Counted from the first letter of the stretch, positions 15,610 to 26,197 are shown. The stretch: DNA of 64,000 nucleotides from Thiosulfatihalobacter marinus (GCF_016019955.1 NZ_JAECRZ010000007.1:124001-188000), one strand, 5' to 3'. Made by a program: numbers and translations. The notes: generated by a model not told the origin, from the letters alone.

Positions 15610-18600
15610 ATGAAAATCGAAAGAAAATTTACCAAGGCAGGGCAGGACGCATATGCAGAGCTGGATTTCGTGACCACCGAGTCCGAAATCCGTAACCCGG
15701 ACGGCACCGTTGTGTTCCGTCTGGACGCGGTCGAGGTGCCGGCCAGCTGGAGCCAGGTGGCCAGCGACGTGATTGCCCAGAAATACTTTCGCAAGGCGGG
15801 CGTGCCTGCGGCGCTCAAGCGCGTGAAGGAAAAGGGAGTCCCCGAATTCCTGTGGCGCTCGGTTCCGGCCAATGACAATACCGAGATTGGCGGCGAAACC
15901 AGCGCCAAGCAGGTGTTCGACCGGCTGGCAGGAGCGTGGACCTATTGGGGCTGGAAGGGCGGCTATTTCAGCACCGAGGAAGATGCGCGCGCCTATTTCG
16001 ACGAGATGCGCTATATGCTGGCAACCCAGCGCGCCGCGCCGAATTCGCCTCAGTGGTTCAACACCGGCCTGCATTGGGCCTATGGCATCGATGGACCGGC
16101 GCAAGGACATTACTATGTCGATTTCAAATCCGGCAAGCTGACCAAATCCAGGTCGAGCTATGAACACCCCCAGCCACACGCCTGTTTCATCCAGTCGGTC
16201 AGCGACGACCTGGTGGGTGATGGCGGCATCATGGATCTGTGGGTGCGCGAGGCGCGTCTGTTCAAATATGGTTCGGGCACGGGCACCAATTTTTCCTCGC
16301 TGCGCGCCGATGGCGAGCCGCTGTCGGGCGGTGGCAAGTCCAGCGGCCTCATGGGGTTCCTGAAAATCGGCGACCGGGCGGCGGGCGCGATCAAGTCCGG
16401 CGGCACCACGCGCCGCGCGGCCAAGATGGTGATTGTCGATGCCGACCACCCGGATATCGAGGAATATATCAACTGGAAGGTCAAGGAAGAGCAGAAGGTT
16501 GCCAGCATCGTCGCCGGCTCGAAAATGCACGAAGAAAAGCTGAACGGGCTTTTTGCGGCGATCAAGGCCTGGGACGGCGCCGAAGCGGATGCCTATGATC
16601 CCAAAGTGAACGCGGCGCTGAAAGCGGCCATTCGCGAGGCGAAAAAGGTTGCGATCCCAGAGACTTATGTCAAGAGGGTGCTGGATTACGCCAGGCAGGG
16701 CTATGCCAGTATCGAATTCCCGACCTATGACACGGACTGGGATTCAGAAGCCTATGCCAGCGTGTCCGGGCAAAACTCGAACAATTCGATCCGGGTTACG
16801 GATGCGTTCCTGAAAGCGGTCCGGGACGATGCGGATTGGGAACTGATCCGGCGGACCGATGGCAGCGTCGCCAGAACGATCAAGGCGCGTAAGCTGTGGG
16901 AAGATGTGGGCCATGCGGCCTGGGCCTGTGCCGATCCGGGCATTCAGTATCACGATACGGTCAACGCCTGGCACACCTGCCCCGAAGATGGCGAGATTCG
17001 CGGCTCGAACCCGTGCTCGGAATACATGTTCCTGGACGATACGGCCTGTAACCTGGCGTCGATGAACCTGTTGGCGTTCCTTAGGGATGGGGAATTCCAG
17101 GCCGAGGATTATATCCACGCCACGCGCCTGTGGACCGTGACTCTGGAGATTTCGGTGACGATGGCGCAGTTCCCGTCCAAGGAAATCGCGCAGCTGTCAT
17201 ACGATTTCCGTACGCTGGGCCTGGGCTATGCCAATATCGGCGGGTTGCTGATGAACATGGGGCATGGCTATGACAGCGCCGAGGGCCGGGCGATAGCCGG
17301 GGCGCTGACCGCGATCCTGACTGGCGTGGCCTATGCGACAAGCGCCGAGATGGCAGGCGAGCTGGGCGCGTTCTCGGGCTATGGGCGCAACAGCCAGCAC
17401 ATGCTGCGGGTGATCCGCAACCACCGCCGGGCGGCCTTTGGCGAAACCGGCGGGTATGAAAAACTGGCGGTCAAGCCGGTGGCGCTGGATCATGGCAACT
17501 GCCCGGACCAGACGCTGGTGGCGCTGGCCAAATCAGCCTGGGACGAGGCGTTGTCGCTGGGCGAAAAGCACGGCTATCGCAACGCCCAGGTGTCGGTGAT
17601 CGCGCCGACGGGTACGATTGGCCTGGTGATGGATTGTGACACCACGGGAATCGAGCCGGATTTTGCACTTGTGAAGTTCAAGAAGCTGGCCGGGGGTGGC
17701 TATTTCAAGATCATCAACCGGTCGGTGCCCGCGGCGCTGGAAAATCTTGGGTATTCCTCGGCGCAGATCGAGGAGATCGTATCCTATGCGGTGGGCCATG
17801 GCAGCCTGGGCAATGCGCCGGGGATCAACCACAGCTCGCTGGTGGGGCATGGGTTCGGTCAGACCGAGATCGACAAGATCGAGGCGGCGCTGGGATCGGC
17901 ATTCGACATCCGGTTCGTGTTCAACCAGTGGACGCTGGGCGCCGAGTTCTGCACCAACGTGCTGGGCATTCCGGCCGACAAGCTGAACGATCCGGGATTT
18001 GACCTGTTGGCGCATCTTGGCTATGCGCGCCGCGATGTGGAGGCGGCGAACGATCATGTTTGCGGCACCATGACGCTGGAAGGCGCGCCGTTCCTGAAGC
18101 AAGAGCATTATCACATCTTTGATTGTGCCAATCCCTGCGGGAAGAAAGGCAAGCGTTATCTGAGTGTTGACAGCCACATCACCATGATGGCCGCGGCGCA
18201 ATCGTTCATTTCGGGGGCGATCAGCAAGACGATCAACATGCCCAACGACGCGACGATCGAGGATTGCCAGAACGCCTATGAGCTGAGCTGGTCGCTGGGG
18301 ATCAAGGCGAATGCGTTGTATCGCGACGGCTCCAAGCTGAGCCAGCCGCTGGCGGCGGCGCTGGTTGAGGATGATGACGAGGCGGCGGAAACGCTGGAAA
18401 GCGGCAGCCCGCATGAAAAGGCCACGGTTCTGGCCGAGAAGATCATCGAGAAGATCGTGATCAAGGAAGTGGCGCGCGGGCGCGAGAAGATGCCCGAACG
18501 CCGCAAGGGTTATACCCAGAAGGCGGTTGTTGGCGGGCACAAGGTGTATCTGCGTACCGGAGAATATTCCGACGGCTCCTTGGGCGAAATCTTTATCGAC

Positions 18601-19272
18601 ATGCACAAGGAAGGCGCCGGGTTCCGGGCGATGATGAACAATTTCGCCATCGCTGTGAGTGTGGGTCTGCAATATGGCGTGCCGCTGGAGGAATTCGTGG
18701 ATGCGTTCACCTTTACCAAGTTCGAACCGGCGGGAATGGTGCAGGGCAATGACAGCATCAAGAATGCCACCTCGATCCTGGACTATATCTTCCGCGAACT
18801 GGCCGTGTCTTATCTGGACCGCACCGATCTGGCACATATCAAGCCGGAAGGCACGATGTTTGACGATCTGGGCCGTGGCGAGGAAGAGGGTGTGTCCAAC
18901 CTGACAGAGCTGAGCGAAACGGCCGCGACGCGCTCGCTGGAAGTGCTCAAGCAGATTTCCTCGACCGGATATCTGCGCAAGCGTCTGCCTCAGGAACTGG
19001 TGGTGCTGAATGGCGGTGGCGGTGCGATGGATCCGGTCGCGACCTTGCAGACGCTTGTGCCCGAGACCTCTGTCACGGTGGGCACGGCGGCGGCGGGTGT
19101 GGCGAGCACAACCGCGGTAGCCAGCGGCACGGTGCGCATGGACGCGCGCGTCAAGGCCAAGATGCAGGGCTATGAGGGCGATCCTTGTGGTGATTGCGGG
19201 AACTATACGCTGGTGCGCAACGGCACCTGCATGAAATGCAACACTTGCGGGGCAACCAGCGGGTGCAGCTGA
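15610..19272 (+). CDS. nrdJ: adenosylcobalamin-dependent ribonucleotide reductase, class II
   Basis: Makes deoxyribonucleotides from ribonucleoside diphosphates using a B12 radical, without needing oxygen. At 1220 aa it has the usual size for alphaproteobacterial NrdJ. Landmarks are [15 protein letters not shown], the active-site region [19 protein letters not shown], the [20 protein letters not shown] block, and a C-terminal zinc-ribbon [14 protein letters not shown] with the CXXC pair that re-reduces the enzyme. ATG 15610 (GTGAGG leader) is preferred to an upstream start at 15565. A strong terminator follows at 19420-19447. B12 is therefore needed for DNA synthesis in this organism unless another RNR exists elsewhere. 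Confidence 0.96.
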   Translation: MKIERKFTKAGQDAYAELDFVTTESEIRNPDGTVVFRLDAVEVPASWSQVASDVIAQKYFRKAGVPAALKRVKEKGVPEFLWRSVPANDNTEIGGETSAKQVFDRLAGAWTYWGWKGGYFSTEEDARAYFDEMRYMLATQRAAPNSPQWFNTGLHWAYGIDGPAQGHYYVDFKSGKLTKSRSSYEHPQPHACFIQSVSDDLVGDGGIMDLWVREARLFKYGSGTGTNFSSLRADGEPLSGGGKSSGLMGFLKIGDRAAGAIKSGGTTRRAAKMVIVDADHPDIEEYINWKVKEEQKVASIVAGSKMHEEKLNGLFAAIKAWDGAEADAYDPKVNAALKAAIREAKKVAIPETYVKRVLDYARQGYASIEFPTYDTDWDSEAYASVSGQNSNNSIRVTDAFLKAVRDDADWELIRRTDGSVARTIKARKLWEDVGHAAWACADPGIQYHDTVNAWHTCPEDGEIRGSNPCSEYMFLDDTACNLASMNLLAFLRDGEFQAEDYIHATRLWTVTLEISVTMAQFPSKEIAQLSYDFRTLGLGYANIGGLLMNMGHGYDSAEGRAIAGALTAILTGVAYATSAEMAGELGAFSGYGRNSQHMLRVIRNHRRAAFGETGGYEKLAVKPVALDHGNCPDQTLVALAKSAWDEALSLGEKHGYRNAQVSVIAPTGTIGLVMDCDTTGIEPDFALVKFKKLAGGGYFKIINRSVPAALENLGYSSAQIEEIVSYAVGHGSLGNAPGINHSSLVGHGFGQTEIDKIEAALGSAFDIRFVFNQWTLGAEFCTNVLGIPADKLNDPGFDLLAHLGYARRDVEAANDHVCGTMTLEGAPFLKQEHYHIFDCANPCGKKGKRYLSVDSHITMMAAAQSFISGAISKTINMPNDATIEDCQNAYELSWSLGIKANALYRDGSKLSQPLAAALVEDDDEAAETLESGSPHEKATVLAEKIIEKIVIKEVARGREKMPERRKGYTQKAVVGGHKVYLRTGEYSDGSLGEIFIDMHKEGAGFRAMMNNFAIAVSVGLQYGVPLEEFVDAFTFTKFEPAGMVQGNDSIKNATSILDYIFRELAVSYLDRTDLAHIKPEGTMFDDLGRGEEEGVSNLTELSETAATRSLEVLKQISSTGYLRKRLPQELVVLNGGGGAMDPVATLQTLVPETSVTVGTAAAGVASTTAVASGTVRMDARVKAKMQGYEGDPCGDCGNYTLVRNGTCMKCNTCGATSGCS

Positions 19273-19419
19273 TCCTGGGGGGAGACCTTGGGTAGGGGGC
19301 TTCGGCCCCCGACGAAACAAGAAGGACGAAACACGGGGCGGGTGCGCTCGCTCCGACGACATTCAGGCCGCAGGCAAAAAACATCGAGCGGTATATAGAG
19401 TGAGCCTGAATGGCGAAAC

Positions 19420-19447
19420 TGGGGGGCGGATTGCCCCCCAATTTTTT
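19420..19447 (+). terminator. rho-independent terminator after nrdJ
   Basis: TGGGGGGC (19420-19427) and GCCCCCCA (19433-19440) form an 8-bp GC-rich stem with a 5-nt loop, followed by ATTTTTT. A weaker GGGGGC-TTCG-GCCCCC hairpin lies upstream at 19295-19310. Confidence 0.88.
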
Positions 19448-19492
19448 GGGTTGGAGGGAGGGTGAAGCCGGGGGGCCAGCCCCCCGGACCCC

Positions 19493-19517
19493 CCGGAGTA
19501 TTTCCGGCAAAATGAAG
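19493..19517 (+). repeat. dispersed 25-bp intergenic repeat, copy 2
   Basis: Canonical copy, CCGGAGTATTT then CCGGCAAAATGAAG, between the convergent nrdJ and mttB genes, ending 1 nt from the mttB stop codon. Confidence 0.75.
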
Positions 19518-19518
19518 A

Positions 19519-21051
19519 TCATGCGGGCAGATGGATGTTGAACCGCGCACGCAGGGCGCGGTCGAGCGTGGGGTCAAAGCGCGCGTTGGAAGGTTCGGAC
19601 AGGATCTGTTCCTTGCGGGCGGTGGCCTTGGCGATCAGGTCCGGTCTGGCCTTTTCGGCCCATTCCTTGGGTGAGGTTCTGTCGCCAAGTGTCGGATAGA
19701 CATGGTCAATTTGCATTCGGCTGAGGGTCGCGTCGGTACCGAGATAGTGGCCGGGCCCGCCAAGGCAGACATCATGTAATTGATCCAGAGCGAGCGTCGC
19801 GTCATCCACCTCGATGCCGCGCACGCAGCGCAGGGCCTGGCCAAGGAGATCATCTCCCAGGATCAGCGATTCATGGCAGAAACCGAGCAGTGACGCGTGC
19901 ATTCCGGCGGCCTCATAAACCATGTTGAGCCCGGAGAGACCGGCCATGACAGCCGAACACATCTGCTCCCAGCCGGCCTGCATGTCGGGCAATTTGGAAT
20001 CGGAGGCACCAGCAGCGGCCCCACCGGGCAGGCCGTAGAATATATGCATCTGGGCGCAGCCTGCCGAGAGCAGTGCCTGTTCACCCGAGCCGACGGTCAT
20101 CGCGCCGCTGCGCAGATCGAGGCCGAAGGGCCAGGTGCCGAAAATCGCCGGGTGGCCGGGCGCGATGGCGTTGACATAGACAAGACCGGCGAGACATTCC
20201 GCACAGGCCTGCATGATGGCCCCGGCGATGGTGCTGGGCGCGGTGGCCCCGGCCATGCCCGCCGACAGCAGGAGAACGGGCATTCCGCCGCTAATGCAGG
20301 CCTCCATCACCTGGCAGGATTCGGTGGCGAACTTCATGGGTGGAACGACGAAGCAATTGGAATTGCTGACGAAAGGGCGCTCGCGCCACTTGTCTTCGCC
20401 GCCCGCAATCATGTGCAGCATCTCCAGCGCGTCCGCCACATAGGCGGGATCGGTAAAGGACGTGCCAAGATGCTTGGTGGTGCCGGAGCAGCAGGCATAG
20501 ATGGTGTTGAGATCCATGTCCCGATTGTCAGCGATATCGCGGCAGACCATGGGGCGTTGCACGAAGTGGATATTGTCGAGCACATTGCAGATGCGCGCGG
20601 CGTCGTGGAGATCCTGAACCGTGCTGTCGCGGTAGGCGCGCCCCTGCACGTCGACCATGGAAACGGCGGCGCCAGCGGTGCCGTAATGTACCCTCGCGTC
20701 ATTCAGATGCAGGTCATGTTGTGCATCGCGACCGTGTAAGGTTATGTCTTTACAGGCTTTTGCAATGGCATCTTCAACAAGGGTGCGCGGGAAGCGCAAC
20801 CGCCCGTCTTCGCCGAGCCGCGCGCCCGCGCTGGTCAGGATTTCGACGCCGGAGGGCGGGGCGTCGGCCAGGCCGATCTGTTCGAGTGCGTCCAGCGCGG
20901 TGGCGTGAATGCGCTGCATGTCGTGATCGGAAAGGGGGCGGTATGTGCCGCCGGTGAGACCGGCACGGACCGGGCGGATGTCCCGGGACAGCGGTGCGGC
21001 GCGCGCGGCGCGACGGGCGGCGCGACCGCCGGAACGGCGTGGGGAAGTCAT
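19519..21051 (-). CDS. MttB-family (trimethylamine methyltransferase-like) corrinoid methyltransferase
   Basis: A 510-aa member of the MttB superfamily, which transfers a methyl group from a quaternary or tertiary amine to a corrinoid protein. Family blocks include DIHFVQRP-like NIHFVQRPMVCRDI, GTSFTDPAYV, the MKFATESCQVMEACISGGMPV region, IFGTWPFGLDLRSGAM and the C-terminal LGGPGHYLGTDATLSRM. No in-frame amber codon is present, so it belongs to the non-pyrrolysine branch, whose substrates (glycine betaine, proline betaine, carnitine and others) vary and cannot be read off. The Arg-rich N-terminus is typical of Rhodobacteraceae members. An aminotransferase gene precedes it on the same strand; a RACo reactivator is at 61.9 kb. 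Confidence 0.88.
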   Translation of the reverse strand: MTSPRRSGGRAARRAARAAPLSRDIRPVRAGLTGGTYRPLSDHDMQRIHATALDALEQIGLADAPPSGVEILTSAGARLGEDGRLRFPRTLVEDAIAKACKDITLHGRDAQHDLHLNDARVHYGTAGAAVSMVDVQGRAYRDSTVQDLHDAARICNVLDNIHFVQRPMVCRDIADNRDMDLNTIYACCSGTTKHLGTSFTDPAYVADALEMLHMIAGGEDKWRERPFVSNSNCFVVPPMKFATESCQVMEACISGGMPVLLLSAGMAGATAPSTIAGAIMQACAECLAGLVYVNAIAPGHPAIFGTWPFGLDLRSGAMTVGSGEQALLSAGCAQMHIFYGLPGGAAAGASDSKLPDMQAGWEQMCSAVMAGLSGLNMVYEAAGMHASLLGFCHESLILGDDLLGQALRCVRGIEVDDATLALDQLHDVCLGGPGHYLGTDATLSRMQIDHVYPTLGDRTSPKEWAEKARPDLIAKATARKEQILSEPSNARFDPTLDRALRARFNIHLPA

Positions 21052-21277
21052 GTGCTGGGTGATCCTGTTGAAAAAGTTTGAAAACGAACCGTCTCAAACT
21101 GTGGTCGGGCGCCCACGCGCGGCGCGGCCCCTGTCCGCGCCAATGGTGCGGCTGACCAATTGGATCTTGCAACGGTCCGAGTGCATCGCGTCTCCCTTTT
21201 TCAGGCAGTGTGAGCGCGGGCGTCTGGATCGTCTTTTCCGATTGCGACATATGTTGTTTGTCGTTTTTGGGCTTGGA

Positions 21278-22453
21278 TCAGGTGGTGATCCGCGCGGCGT
21301 GATCGACAAGGGTTTGCAAGGCCATGGAAAACCGGTCGTCATTCACTGTCATGGCAACGCGGATGTGGCCCGAGGCCGAACTGCCGAAGCTTTCGCCGGG
21401 CATGACGGCGATGAGATGGGTATCGAGCAGGCTTGTGGCAAAGCCCTCGCCGCTGAGGCCGGTGGCGCGGATGTCGAGCATCAGGTACATCGCGCCTTGC
21501 GCCGGGATCAGGCCGACGCTGTTTTGCTGGGCGAGGATCTGATGCGCCAGCGCCCGGCGGCGGCGAAAGGGGGCGGCGATTTTCTCTTCTATTCCGGGGC
21601 CTTGGGATAGCGCAAACAGGGCGGCATCCTGAATGAAACCGGGCACGCCATAGGTGGTATGGGTGGCCAGGTTGACCAGGTGGTCGATGGCGTGTTCCGG
21701 CCCGGCAATCCAGCCGATGCGGCTGCCGGTCATGGCGTGGGATTTCGACATGGAGCCGATCACCAGGGTGCGCTCGGCCATGCCGGGCAGGGCACGGGGG
21801 CTGATATGAGTGCCTTCCCAGACCTGGGTGTCATAGACCTCGTCCGAGATCAGCCAGAGATCGTGGGTGATACAGGCGCGAGCGATTTCCTTAAGGGTAT
21901 CAATGCCATAAACCGTTCCGGTGGGATTGTTGGGGGTGTTTATCAGCAGCGAGGCGGCGCCGGGACGGGCGGCGCGGGCAATCGCGTCATGGTCCGGCAG
22001 GAAATTGTTTTCGGCGCGGGTGGGGATGGGGACGGGCCGCGCGCCGGCGCCGCGCAGCGTGCCGGGATAGGTGGCGTAATATGGATCGATGAACAGGGCG
22101 CGGTCACCGGGATTGCAGGCCGCAATATGCGCGGCGAACAGCGCCGACTGCCCGCCGGGCGTGATGAGGATATTGCGGTAAGTTGTTGGAACGCCAGTTC
22201 TTTCCTCGATCCGGCTGGCGACGATCTCGCGCAAGCCCTGAATGCCGGGCACAAGCGCATAGCCGGTGTGGCCGCTGGTGGCGGCGTGGTTCATGGCGGC
22301 GAGGATGGCGGGGTCTGTTCGGATATCGTGCTCGCCGATGGTCAGTTCGGTCACGGGGAAGCCATCTGCGATCATGCGGCGGGCCTTGTAGAACACGTCC
22401 CAGCCATCGGAACCACCCCCCGTCAGATGTGTAATACGTTGAGATAGTTCCAT
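21278..22453 (-). CDS. PLP-dependent aminotransferase, class I/II
   Basis: A 391-aa fold-type I aminotransferase with NTPNNPTGTVY, ISDEVYDTQVW and the PLP lysine in IGSMSKSHAMTGSRIGW. It resembles the aspartate/aromatic aminotransferase group; the substrate is unknown. ATG 22453 lies 8 nt downstream of a GGGAAATA-type leader. It is the upstream member of a probable pair with the MttB-family gene, 226 bp away on the same strand. The gap holds no gene, and co-transcription is plausible but not certain. Confidence 0.88.
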   Translation of the reverse strand: MELSQRITHLTGGGSDGWDVFYKARRMIADGFPVTELTIGEHDIRTDPAILAAMNHAATSGHTGYALVPGIQGLREIVASRIEERTGVPTTYRNILITPGGQSALFAAHIAACNPGDRALFIDPYYATYPGTLRGAGARPVPIPTRAENNFLPDHDAIARAARPGAASLLINTPNNPTGTVYGIDTLKEIARACITHDLWLISDEVYDTQVWEGTHISPRALPGMAERTLVIGSMSKSHAMTGSRIGWIAGPEHAIDHLVNLATHTTYGVPGFIQDAALFALSQGPGIEEKIAAPFRRRRALAHQILAQQNSVGLIPAQGAMYLMLDIRATGLSGEGFATSLLDTHLIAVMPGESFGSSASGHIRVAMTVNDDRFSMALQTLVDHAARITT

Positions 22454-22571
22454 TATATTTCCCTGATCCGATATCCGATCCGTGGCTCAGGGGGCCAGAG
22501 CAGCAAGGATTCGTCAATTCAGATTTCGTGATGGGCGGGATTTCGGGGCGTCATCGGGGCTTGTCGGCGCG

Positions 22572-22603
22572 GCGTCTGTATTGCGTCGGTATTACGTCGG
22601 TGC
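22572..22603 (+). repeat. tandem 11-bp repeat array A
   Basis: GCGTCTGTATT, GCGTCGGTATT and ACGTCGGTGCG follow one another without gaps from 22572, ending 6 nt before the MaoC stop. A similar array occurs at 61778-61821. One unit equals about one DNA turn. Confidence 0.55.
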
Positions 22604-22608
22604 GCTTG

Positions 22609-23082
22609 TCACTCTGGCGGGGTACGGGGAAAGATGCCTTTGCTGACAAAACGCATGACCGGCTCGCCCTTGTGGTTGCTGACGGTTGTGCGGCTGGTGA
22701 CAAAGCCGATCCCGGGGCGGCTTTGCGAGGCTTTCAGGTCAAGTACGGTCATTTCCACGCTGAGCGTGTCGCCGGGATAGACCGGCTTGATCCAGCGCAA
22801 CTCGTCGACGCCGGGAGAGCCCAGGGAGCGGCCACGGGTTTCCATGTCCTCGACCATCATTGCCATGGTCATGGCGCAGGTGTGCCAGCCGCTGGCGCAC
22901 AGGCCACCGAACAGCGAGGATTTGGCCATTTCGTCGTCCAGATGGAAGAACTGTGCGTCGTATTTGCCGGCGAACTCGATGATTTCTTCGCGCGTGACCT
23001 TGTAGGCGCCAAAACGGCGGGTCTGGCCCGGCTCGAAGCTTTCGAAGGGGATGAAGGGAACATCGTCGGGGGGTGTCATCAT
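22609..23082 (-). CDS. MaoC-family (R)-hydratase/dehydratase
   Basis: A 157-aa hot-dog-fold protein. The hydratase-2 pattern is visible: ITREEIIEFAGKYDAQFFHLD-type segment (residues about 26-46), AKSSLFGGLCASGWHT, then the WIKPVYPGDTLSVEMTV strand. Such proteins hydrate enoyl-CoA or related thioesters. The start is set at the first of two adjacent ATGs (23082), preceded by AGGAAAA; upstream codons read into low-quality sequence. It is monocistronic in appearance, about 87 bp from the end of soxR. Confidence 0.85.
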   Translation of the reverse strand: MMTPPDDVPFIPFESFEPGQTRRFGAYKVTREEIIEFAGKYDAQFFHLDDEMAKSSLFGGLCASGWHTCAMTMAMMVEDMETRGRSLGSPGVDELRWIKPVYPGDTLSVEMTVLDLKASQSRPGIGFVTSRTTVSNHKGEPVMRFVSKGIFPRTPPE

Positions 23083-23169
23083 GGTCGTTTTCCTGGTGCG
23101 GTGTGATGCGCGGAGGGTGCCCAAGGGCGGGCACCGGAGCAACCCGCCCGGAAGACGGGTGACGCGGCG

Positions 23170-23652
23170 TTACGCGTTGAGTGAGGACGGGGCAGGCGTG
23201 TCCCCGAGCAGGTAGCGCGGGCCGGTGCCGTGGACGCGGGCGCGATCATCCGGGTTGTAGAGCGCGCAGTTTTGCAGGGAGAGGCAGCCGCAGCCGATGC
23301 AGCCATCCAGTTTGTCGCGCAGGGCCGTAAGCTGGCCGATGCGGGCGTCAAGGTGGCGGCGGAAGCGGGCGGATATGCGTTGCCAGTCGCGTTTGGTGGG
23401 CGTGCGGTTTTGCGGCAGGGAGTCGAGCGCGGCGCGGATTTCGGCGATCGAGAAGCCAAGGTTCTGGGAAATCATCACAAAAGACAGGCGGCGGATGTCG
23501 GCGCGGTCAAAGCGGCGCTGGCCGCTGTCGGTTCGCAATGGGTGGACCAGACCCTGGTCTTCGTAGAATCGGATGGCGGAGGGTGCCAGGCCCGTGCGGG
23601 CCGAGATTTCGCCGATTGTCAGGCCGTGTCGTTTGGATATTTTGTTTTTCAT
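23170..23652 (-). CDS. soxR: redox-sensitive transcriptional activator SoxR
   Basis: A 160-aa MerR-family regulator with the N-terminal winged helix (LTIGEISARTGLAPSAIRFYED), a dimerisation helix and the SoxR [2Fe-2S] cluster motif C-x2-C-x-C-x5-C, cysteines 118, 121, 123 and 129. Oxidation of the cluster by redox-cycling compounds turns it into an activator. In non-enteric bacteria SoxR usually controls a few genes directly, without SoxS. Its site lies in the 79-bp gap before the divergent VOC gene, so that gene is its first predicted target. Confidence 0.95.
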   Translation of the reverse strand: MKNKISKRHGLTIGEISARTGLAPSAIRFYEDQGLVHPLRTDSGQRRFDRADIRRLSFVMISQNLGFSIAEIRAALDSLPQNRTPTKRDWQRISARFRRHLDARIGQLTALRDKLDGCIGCGCLSLQNCALYNPDDRARVHGTGPRYLLGDTPAPSSLNA

Positions 23653-23665
23653 AGGTATTTTTCGT

Positions 23666-23696
23666 TTGACCTCAAGTTAACTTGAAGAACTAGACT
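23666..23696 (+). promoter_or_regulatory. SoxR box within a 19-bp-spacer promoter
   Basis: TTGACC (23666-23671) and TAGACT (23691-23696) are separated by 19 bp, the over-long spacing of MerR-family promoters. The spacer holds CCTCAAGTTAACTTGAAG (23670-23687), one base off the symmetric SoxR operator known from E. coli soxS. It reads toward the VOC gene. Confidence 0.9.
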
Positions 23697-23731
23697 GGAG
23701 GAAGTCAAGAAGAGAAGAAGGGAATACCCAG

Positions 23732-24106
23732 ATGAATTTGGAACATGTGAATATCTGTGTGCCCGATGCCAGGGCCCATGCGGCGGTGTTGATCGATCTG
23801 TTTGGCTGGCATGTCCGGTGGGAAGGCCCGGCCAAGGATGAGGGATATACGGTGCATGTGGGCAGCGAGGATGGCTATCTGGCGCTTTACACGCCCGCCT
23901 GGGCGCTGGAGCCGGAAAGCCGCCGATATCACCATCTGGCCGGGCTGAACCATATCGGGGTTGTGGTGGAGGATCTGGACGCGGTCGAGGCGCGGGTGAA
24001 GGCGGCCGGGTATGTGCCGCACAGCCACGGCGATTACGAGCCGGGCCGGAGATTCTATTTCGACGGGCCGGACGGGATCGAATATGAGGTGGTCAGCTAT
24101 GTGTAG
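23732..24106 (+). CDS. VOC-family (glyoxalase/dioxygenase-like) protein, SoxR target
   Basis: A 124-aa vicinal-oxygen-chelate protein with paired beta-alpha-beta-beta-beta modules: LEHVNICVPDARAHAAVLIDLFGW at the start (first metal histidine), LNHIGVVVEDLDAVEARV in the middle, and RRFYFDGPDGIEYEVVSY at the end (terminal glutamate). Members include glyoxalase I, drug-binding proteins and dioxygenases. The start ATG 23732 follows GAAGAAGGGAA. Placement under a SoxR promoter suggests a role in detoxifying redox-active compounds or aldehydes. Confidence 0.85.
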   Translation: MNLEHVNICVPDARAHAAVLIDLFGWHVRWEGPAKDEGYTVHVGSEDGYLALYTPAWALEPESRRYHHLAGLNHIGVVVEDLDAVEARVKAAGYVPHSHGDYEPGRRFYFDGPDGIEYEVVSYV

Positions 24107-24190
24107 GGGCTACCTGTTGGGGCGGGTGACGCGGGCAAGAATGATGCTGGGGCGGGCGGCTCCTGCGCCCTTGCGGGCGTCGTCGCGCGG

Positions 24191-24538
24191 TCAGTCGGCG
24201 CGTGGCGGCAGGCTGGCTTGTGTCCTTTTGGGCAAGGCGGCGCGGATGGTGTCATAGGCCACCTGAATGCGGTGGCGCAGTTCGTCCGGGGCGGTGTCCA
24301 GCGGGAGATGAATCCAGCTGCGGTGAAAATAGGGGGCTTTGGTGCCGACACCGGCGTCAATCAGCATTTGCGCGGTGTCGATATCGGGGGTCTTGACCGA
24401 GACCCCCGTGCCGGCGGCGCCGATGGCCGTGAAGATCTTGCCGCCGACTTTCCACACGTCATGGCCCGGACCGAAGGGTTCGGACCATTCGGCCCCGGGC
24501 AGGGCGGCGCAGAGGCGGTTGACGGTGTTGCGGCTCAT
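24191..24538 (-). CDS. MmcQ/YjbR-family protein
   Basis: A 115-aa protein of the YjbR/MmcQ (DUF419) family: SRNTVNRLCAALPGAEWSEPFG at the start, DVWKVGGKIFTAIG, and the SWIHLPLDTAPDELRHRI segment before a helical C-terminus. The fold is CyaY-like and thought to bind DNA, but the function is not settled. ATG 24538 gives the usual family start; a longer frame reaches 24628. The gene is convergent with the VOC gene and divergent from cysS. Confidence 0.8.
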   Translation of the reverse strand: MSRNTVNRLCAALPGAEWSEPFGPGHDVWKVGGKIFTAIGAAGTGVSVKTPDIDTAQMLIDAGVGTKAPYFHRSWIHLPLDTAPDELRHRIQVAYDTIRAALPKRTQASLPPRAD

Positions 24539-24761
24539 GACGGGACGGTGGCGTGGGCGGGGGGATGCGTCAAGTCTCTTGACCAGCGCGGCGTGTTGCG
24601 CGTAAGGCTGTGGCCATGAACGGTGCACGCATCCTCATTATCTGCTGCATTCCCTGCTGAGACAATCAGGCGGGCTGTTCTTCTATTCCAAACATGATCT
24701 GAAGTTGTTAAGCCCGCCGCGAGCGTCGCTGCGCCCTGTTGCACGCCACGAAGGACAAGAC

Positions 24762-26126
24762 ATGACGACGATCAGACTGCACAATACCAGAACCCGCCGG
24801 AAGGAGGTTTTCGAGCCGATCGACCCGGGTAATGTGCGCATGTATGTCTGTGGGCCGACGGTGTATGACCGTGCTCATATCGGCAATGCGCGCCCGGTGG
24901 TGGTGTTTGACGTGCTGTATCGGCTGTTGCGCCATGTGTATGGTGGGGATCATGTGACCTATGTGCGCAATTTCACCGACGTGGATGACAAGATCAACGC
25001 GCGCGCCGCGCAGAGCGGGCGTGCGATTGGCGAGATCACGGCGCAGACGACGCAGTGGTATCTGGACGATATGGGGGCGTTGGGGGCGTTGGAGCCGGAT
25101 GCCATGCCGCGCGCGACGCAGTATATTCCGCAGATGGTGGCGATGATCGAAGACCTGATGGCGAAGGGTTTTGCCTATGAGGGGGATGGGCATGTGTTGT
25201 TCCGGGTGCGCGAATATGCCGGCTATGGCGCGCTGTCCGGGCGTTCCGTGGACGACATGATCGCGGGGGCGCGGGTGGAAGTGGCGCCCTACAAGGAAGA
25301 TCCGATGGATTTCGTGCTGTGGAAGCCGTCGGGCGATGATGTGCCGGGGTGGGACAGCCCCTGGGGGCGGGGGCGTCCGGGCTGGCATATCGAGTGTTCG
25401 GCGATGTCGTATGAATTGTTGGGGGCATCGTTCGATATTCATGGCGGGGGAAATGATCTGATGTTCCCGCATCACGAGAACGAGATCGCGCAAAGCTGTT
25501 GTGCGCATCCTGAGGGGGAGTTTGCGCGGTACTGGATGCATAACGAGATGTTGCAGGTTGAGGGCAGGAAGATGTCCAAATCGCTGGGCAATTTCTTTAC
25601 CGTGCGGGATCTGCTGGAGCAGGGGGTGCCCGGTGAGGTGATCCGGTTCGTGTTTCTGAGCACCCATTACGGCAAGCCGATGGACTGGACCGCGAAGAAG
25701 GCTGGCGAGGCGGAGGCGACGTTGCGCAAATGGCGGACGCTGGGCGCGGGCGTTGAGCCAGCGCGCCGCGTGCCGGCCGCTGTGGTGGCGGCCCTGGCCG
25801 ATGATCTTAACACCGCCGGGGCGATTGCAGAGCTGCATCGGCTGGCGGGGGCGGGCGATGGCGCGGGGCTGAAGGCCGGGGCCGCGTTGTTGGGTTTGCT
25901 GACAGAAGAGATGGGTGATTGGGCGCGGGGCGTGGATTTGTCGCCCTATGAGGCGGCCTTGGCCGGGGCGCGGGAGGCGGCGATGGTGAGCAAGGATTTT
26001 GCGGAGGTGGACCGGCTGAAGGCGGCTTTGGTCGCGGCCGGGGTTGAGGTGCGCATGAGCAAGGCGGGGGTGGAGCTGCTGCCTGCGGCCGGGTTTGACG
26101 CGGTGAAACTGGAGGGGGTGTTGTGA
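24762..26126 (+). CDS. cysS: cysteinyl-tRNA synthetase
   Basis: Charges tRNA-Cys. The 454-aa class I enzyme has the HIGH-type motif AHIGNAR (39-42 core), the zinc-site cysteine in [23 protein letters not shown] with zinc/active-site residues, and [12 protein letters not shown] 24762 follows AAGGACAAG. It is followed by a long hairpin (26168-26192), a repeat copy and then the citramalate synthase gene, probably a separate transcription unit or a readthrough pair. Confidence 0.96.
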   Translation: MTTIRLHNTRTRRKEVFEPIDPGNVRMYVCGPTVYDRAHIGNARPVVVFDVLYRLLRHVYGGDHVTYVRNFTDVDDKINARAAQSGRAIGEITAQTTQWYLDDMGALGALEPDAMPRATQYIPQMVAMIEDLMAKGFAYEGDGHVLFRVREYAGYGALSGRSVDDMIAGARVEVAPYKEDPMDFVLWKPSGDDVPGWDSPWGRGRPGWHIECSAMSYELLGASFDIHGGGNDLMFPHHENEIAQSCCAHPEGEFARYWMHNEMLQVEGRKMSKSLGNFFTVRDLLEQGVPGEVIRFVFLSTHYGKPMDWTAKKAGEAEATLRKWRTLGAGVEPARRVPAAVVAALADDLNTAGAIAELHRLAGAGDGAGLKAGAALLGLLTEEMGDWARGVDLSPYEAALAGAREAAMVSKDFAEVDRLKAALVAAGVEVRMSKAGVELLPAAGFDAVKLEGVL

Positions 26127-26167
26127 TGTTGGCGGAGGTTGGAACCGGGGGGCTGTCTGCCCCCCAC

Positions 26168-26192
26168 AGCGCAAATCCGTTGGATTTGCGCT
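26168..26192. repeat. 11-bp perfect hairpin after cysS
   Basis: AGCGCAAATCC (26168-26178), GTT loop, GGATTTGCGCT (26182-26192). It has no U-tract, so it is not a classical terminator; it may stabilise the cysS 3' end or attenuate readthrough. Confidence 0.6.
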
Positions 26193-26197
26193 GGCCC

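Noticed and set aside
19519..21051. Pyrrolysine-containing trimethylamine methyltransferase
   Set aside because: No in-frame amber codon in the gene; it belongs to the non-pyrrolysine MttB branch.
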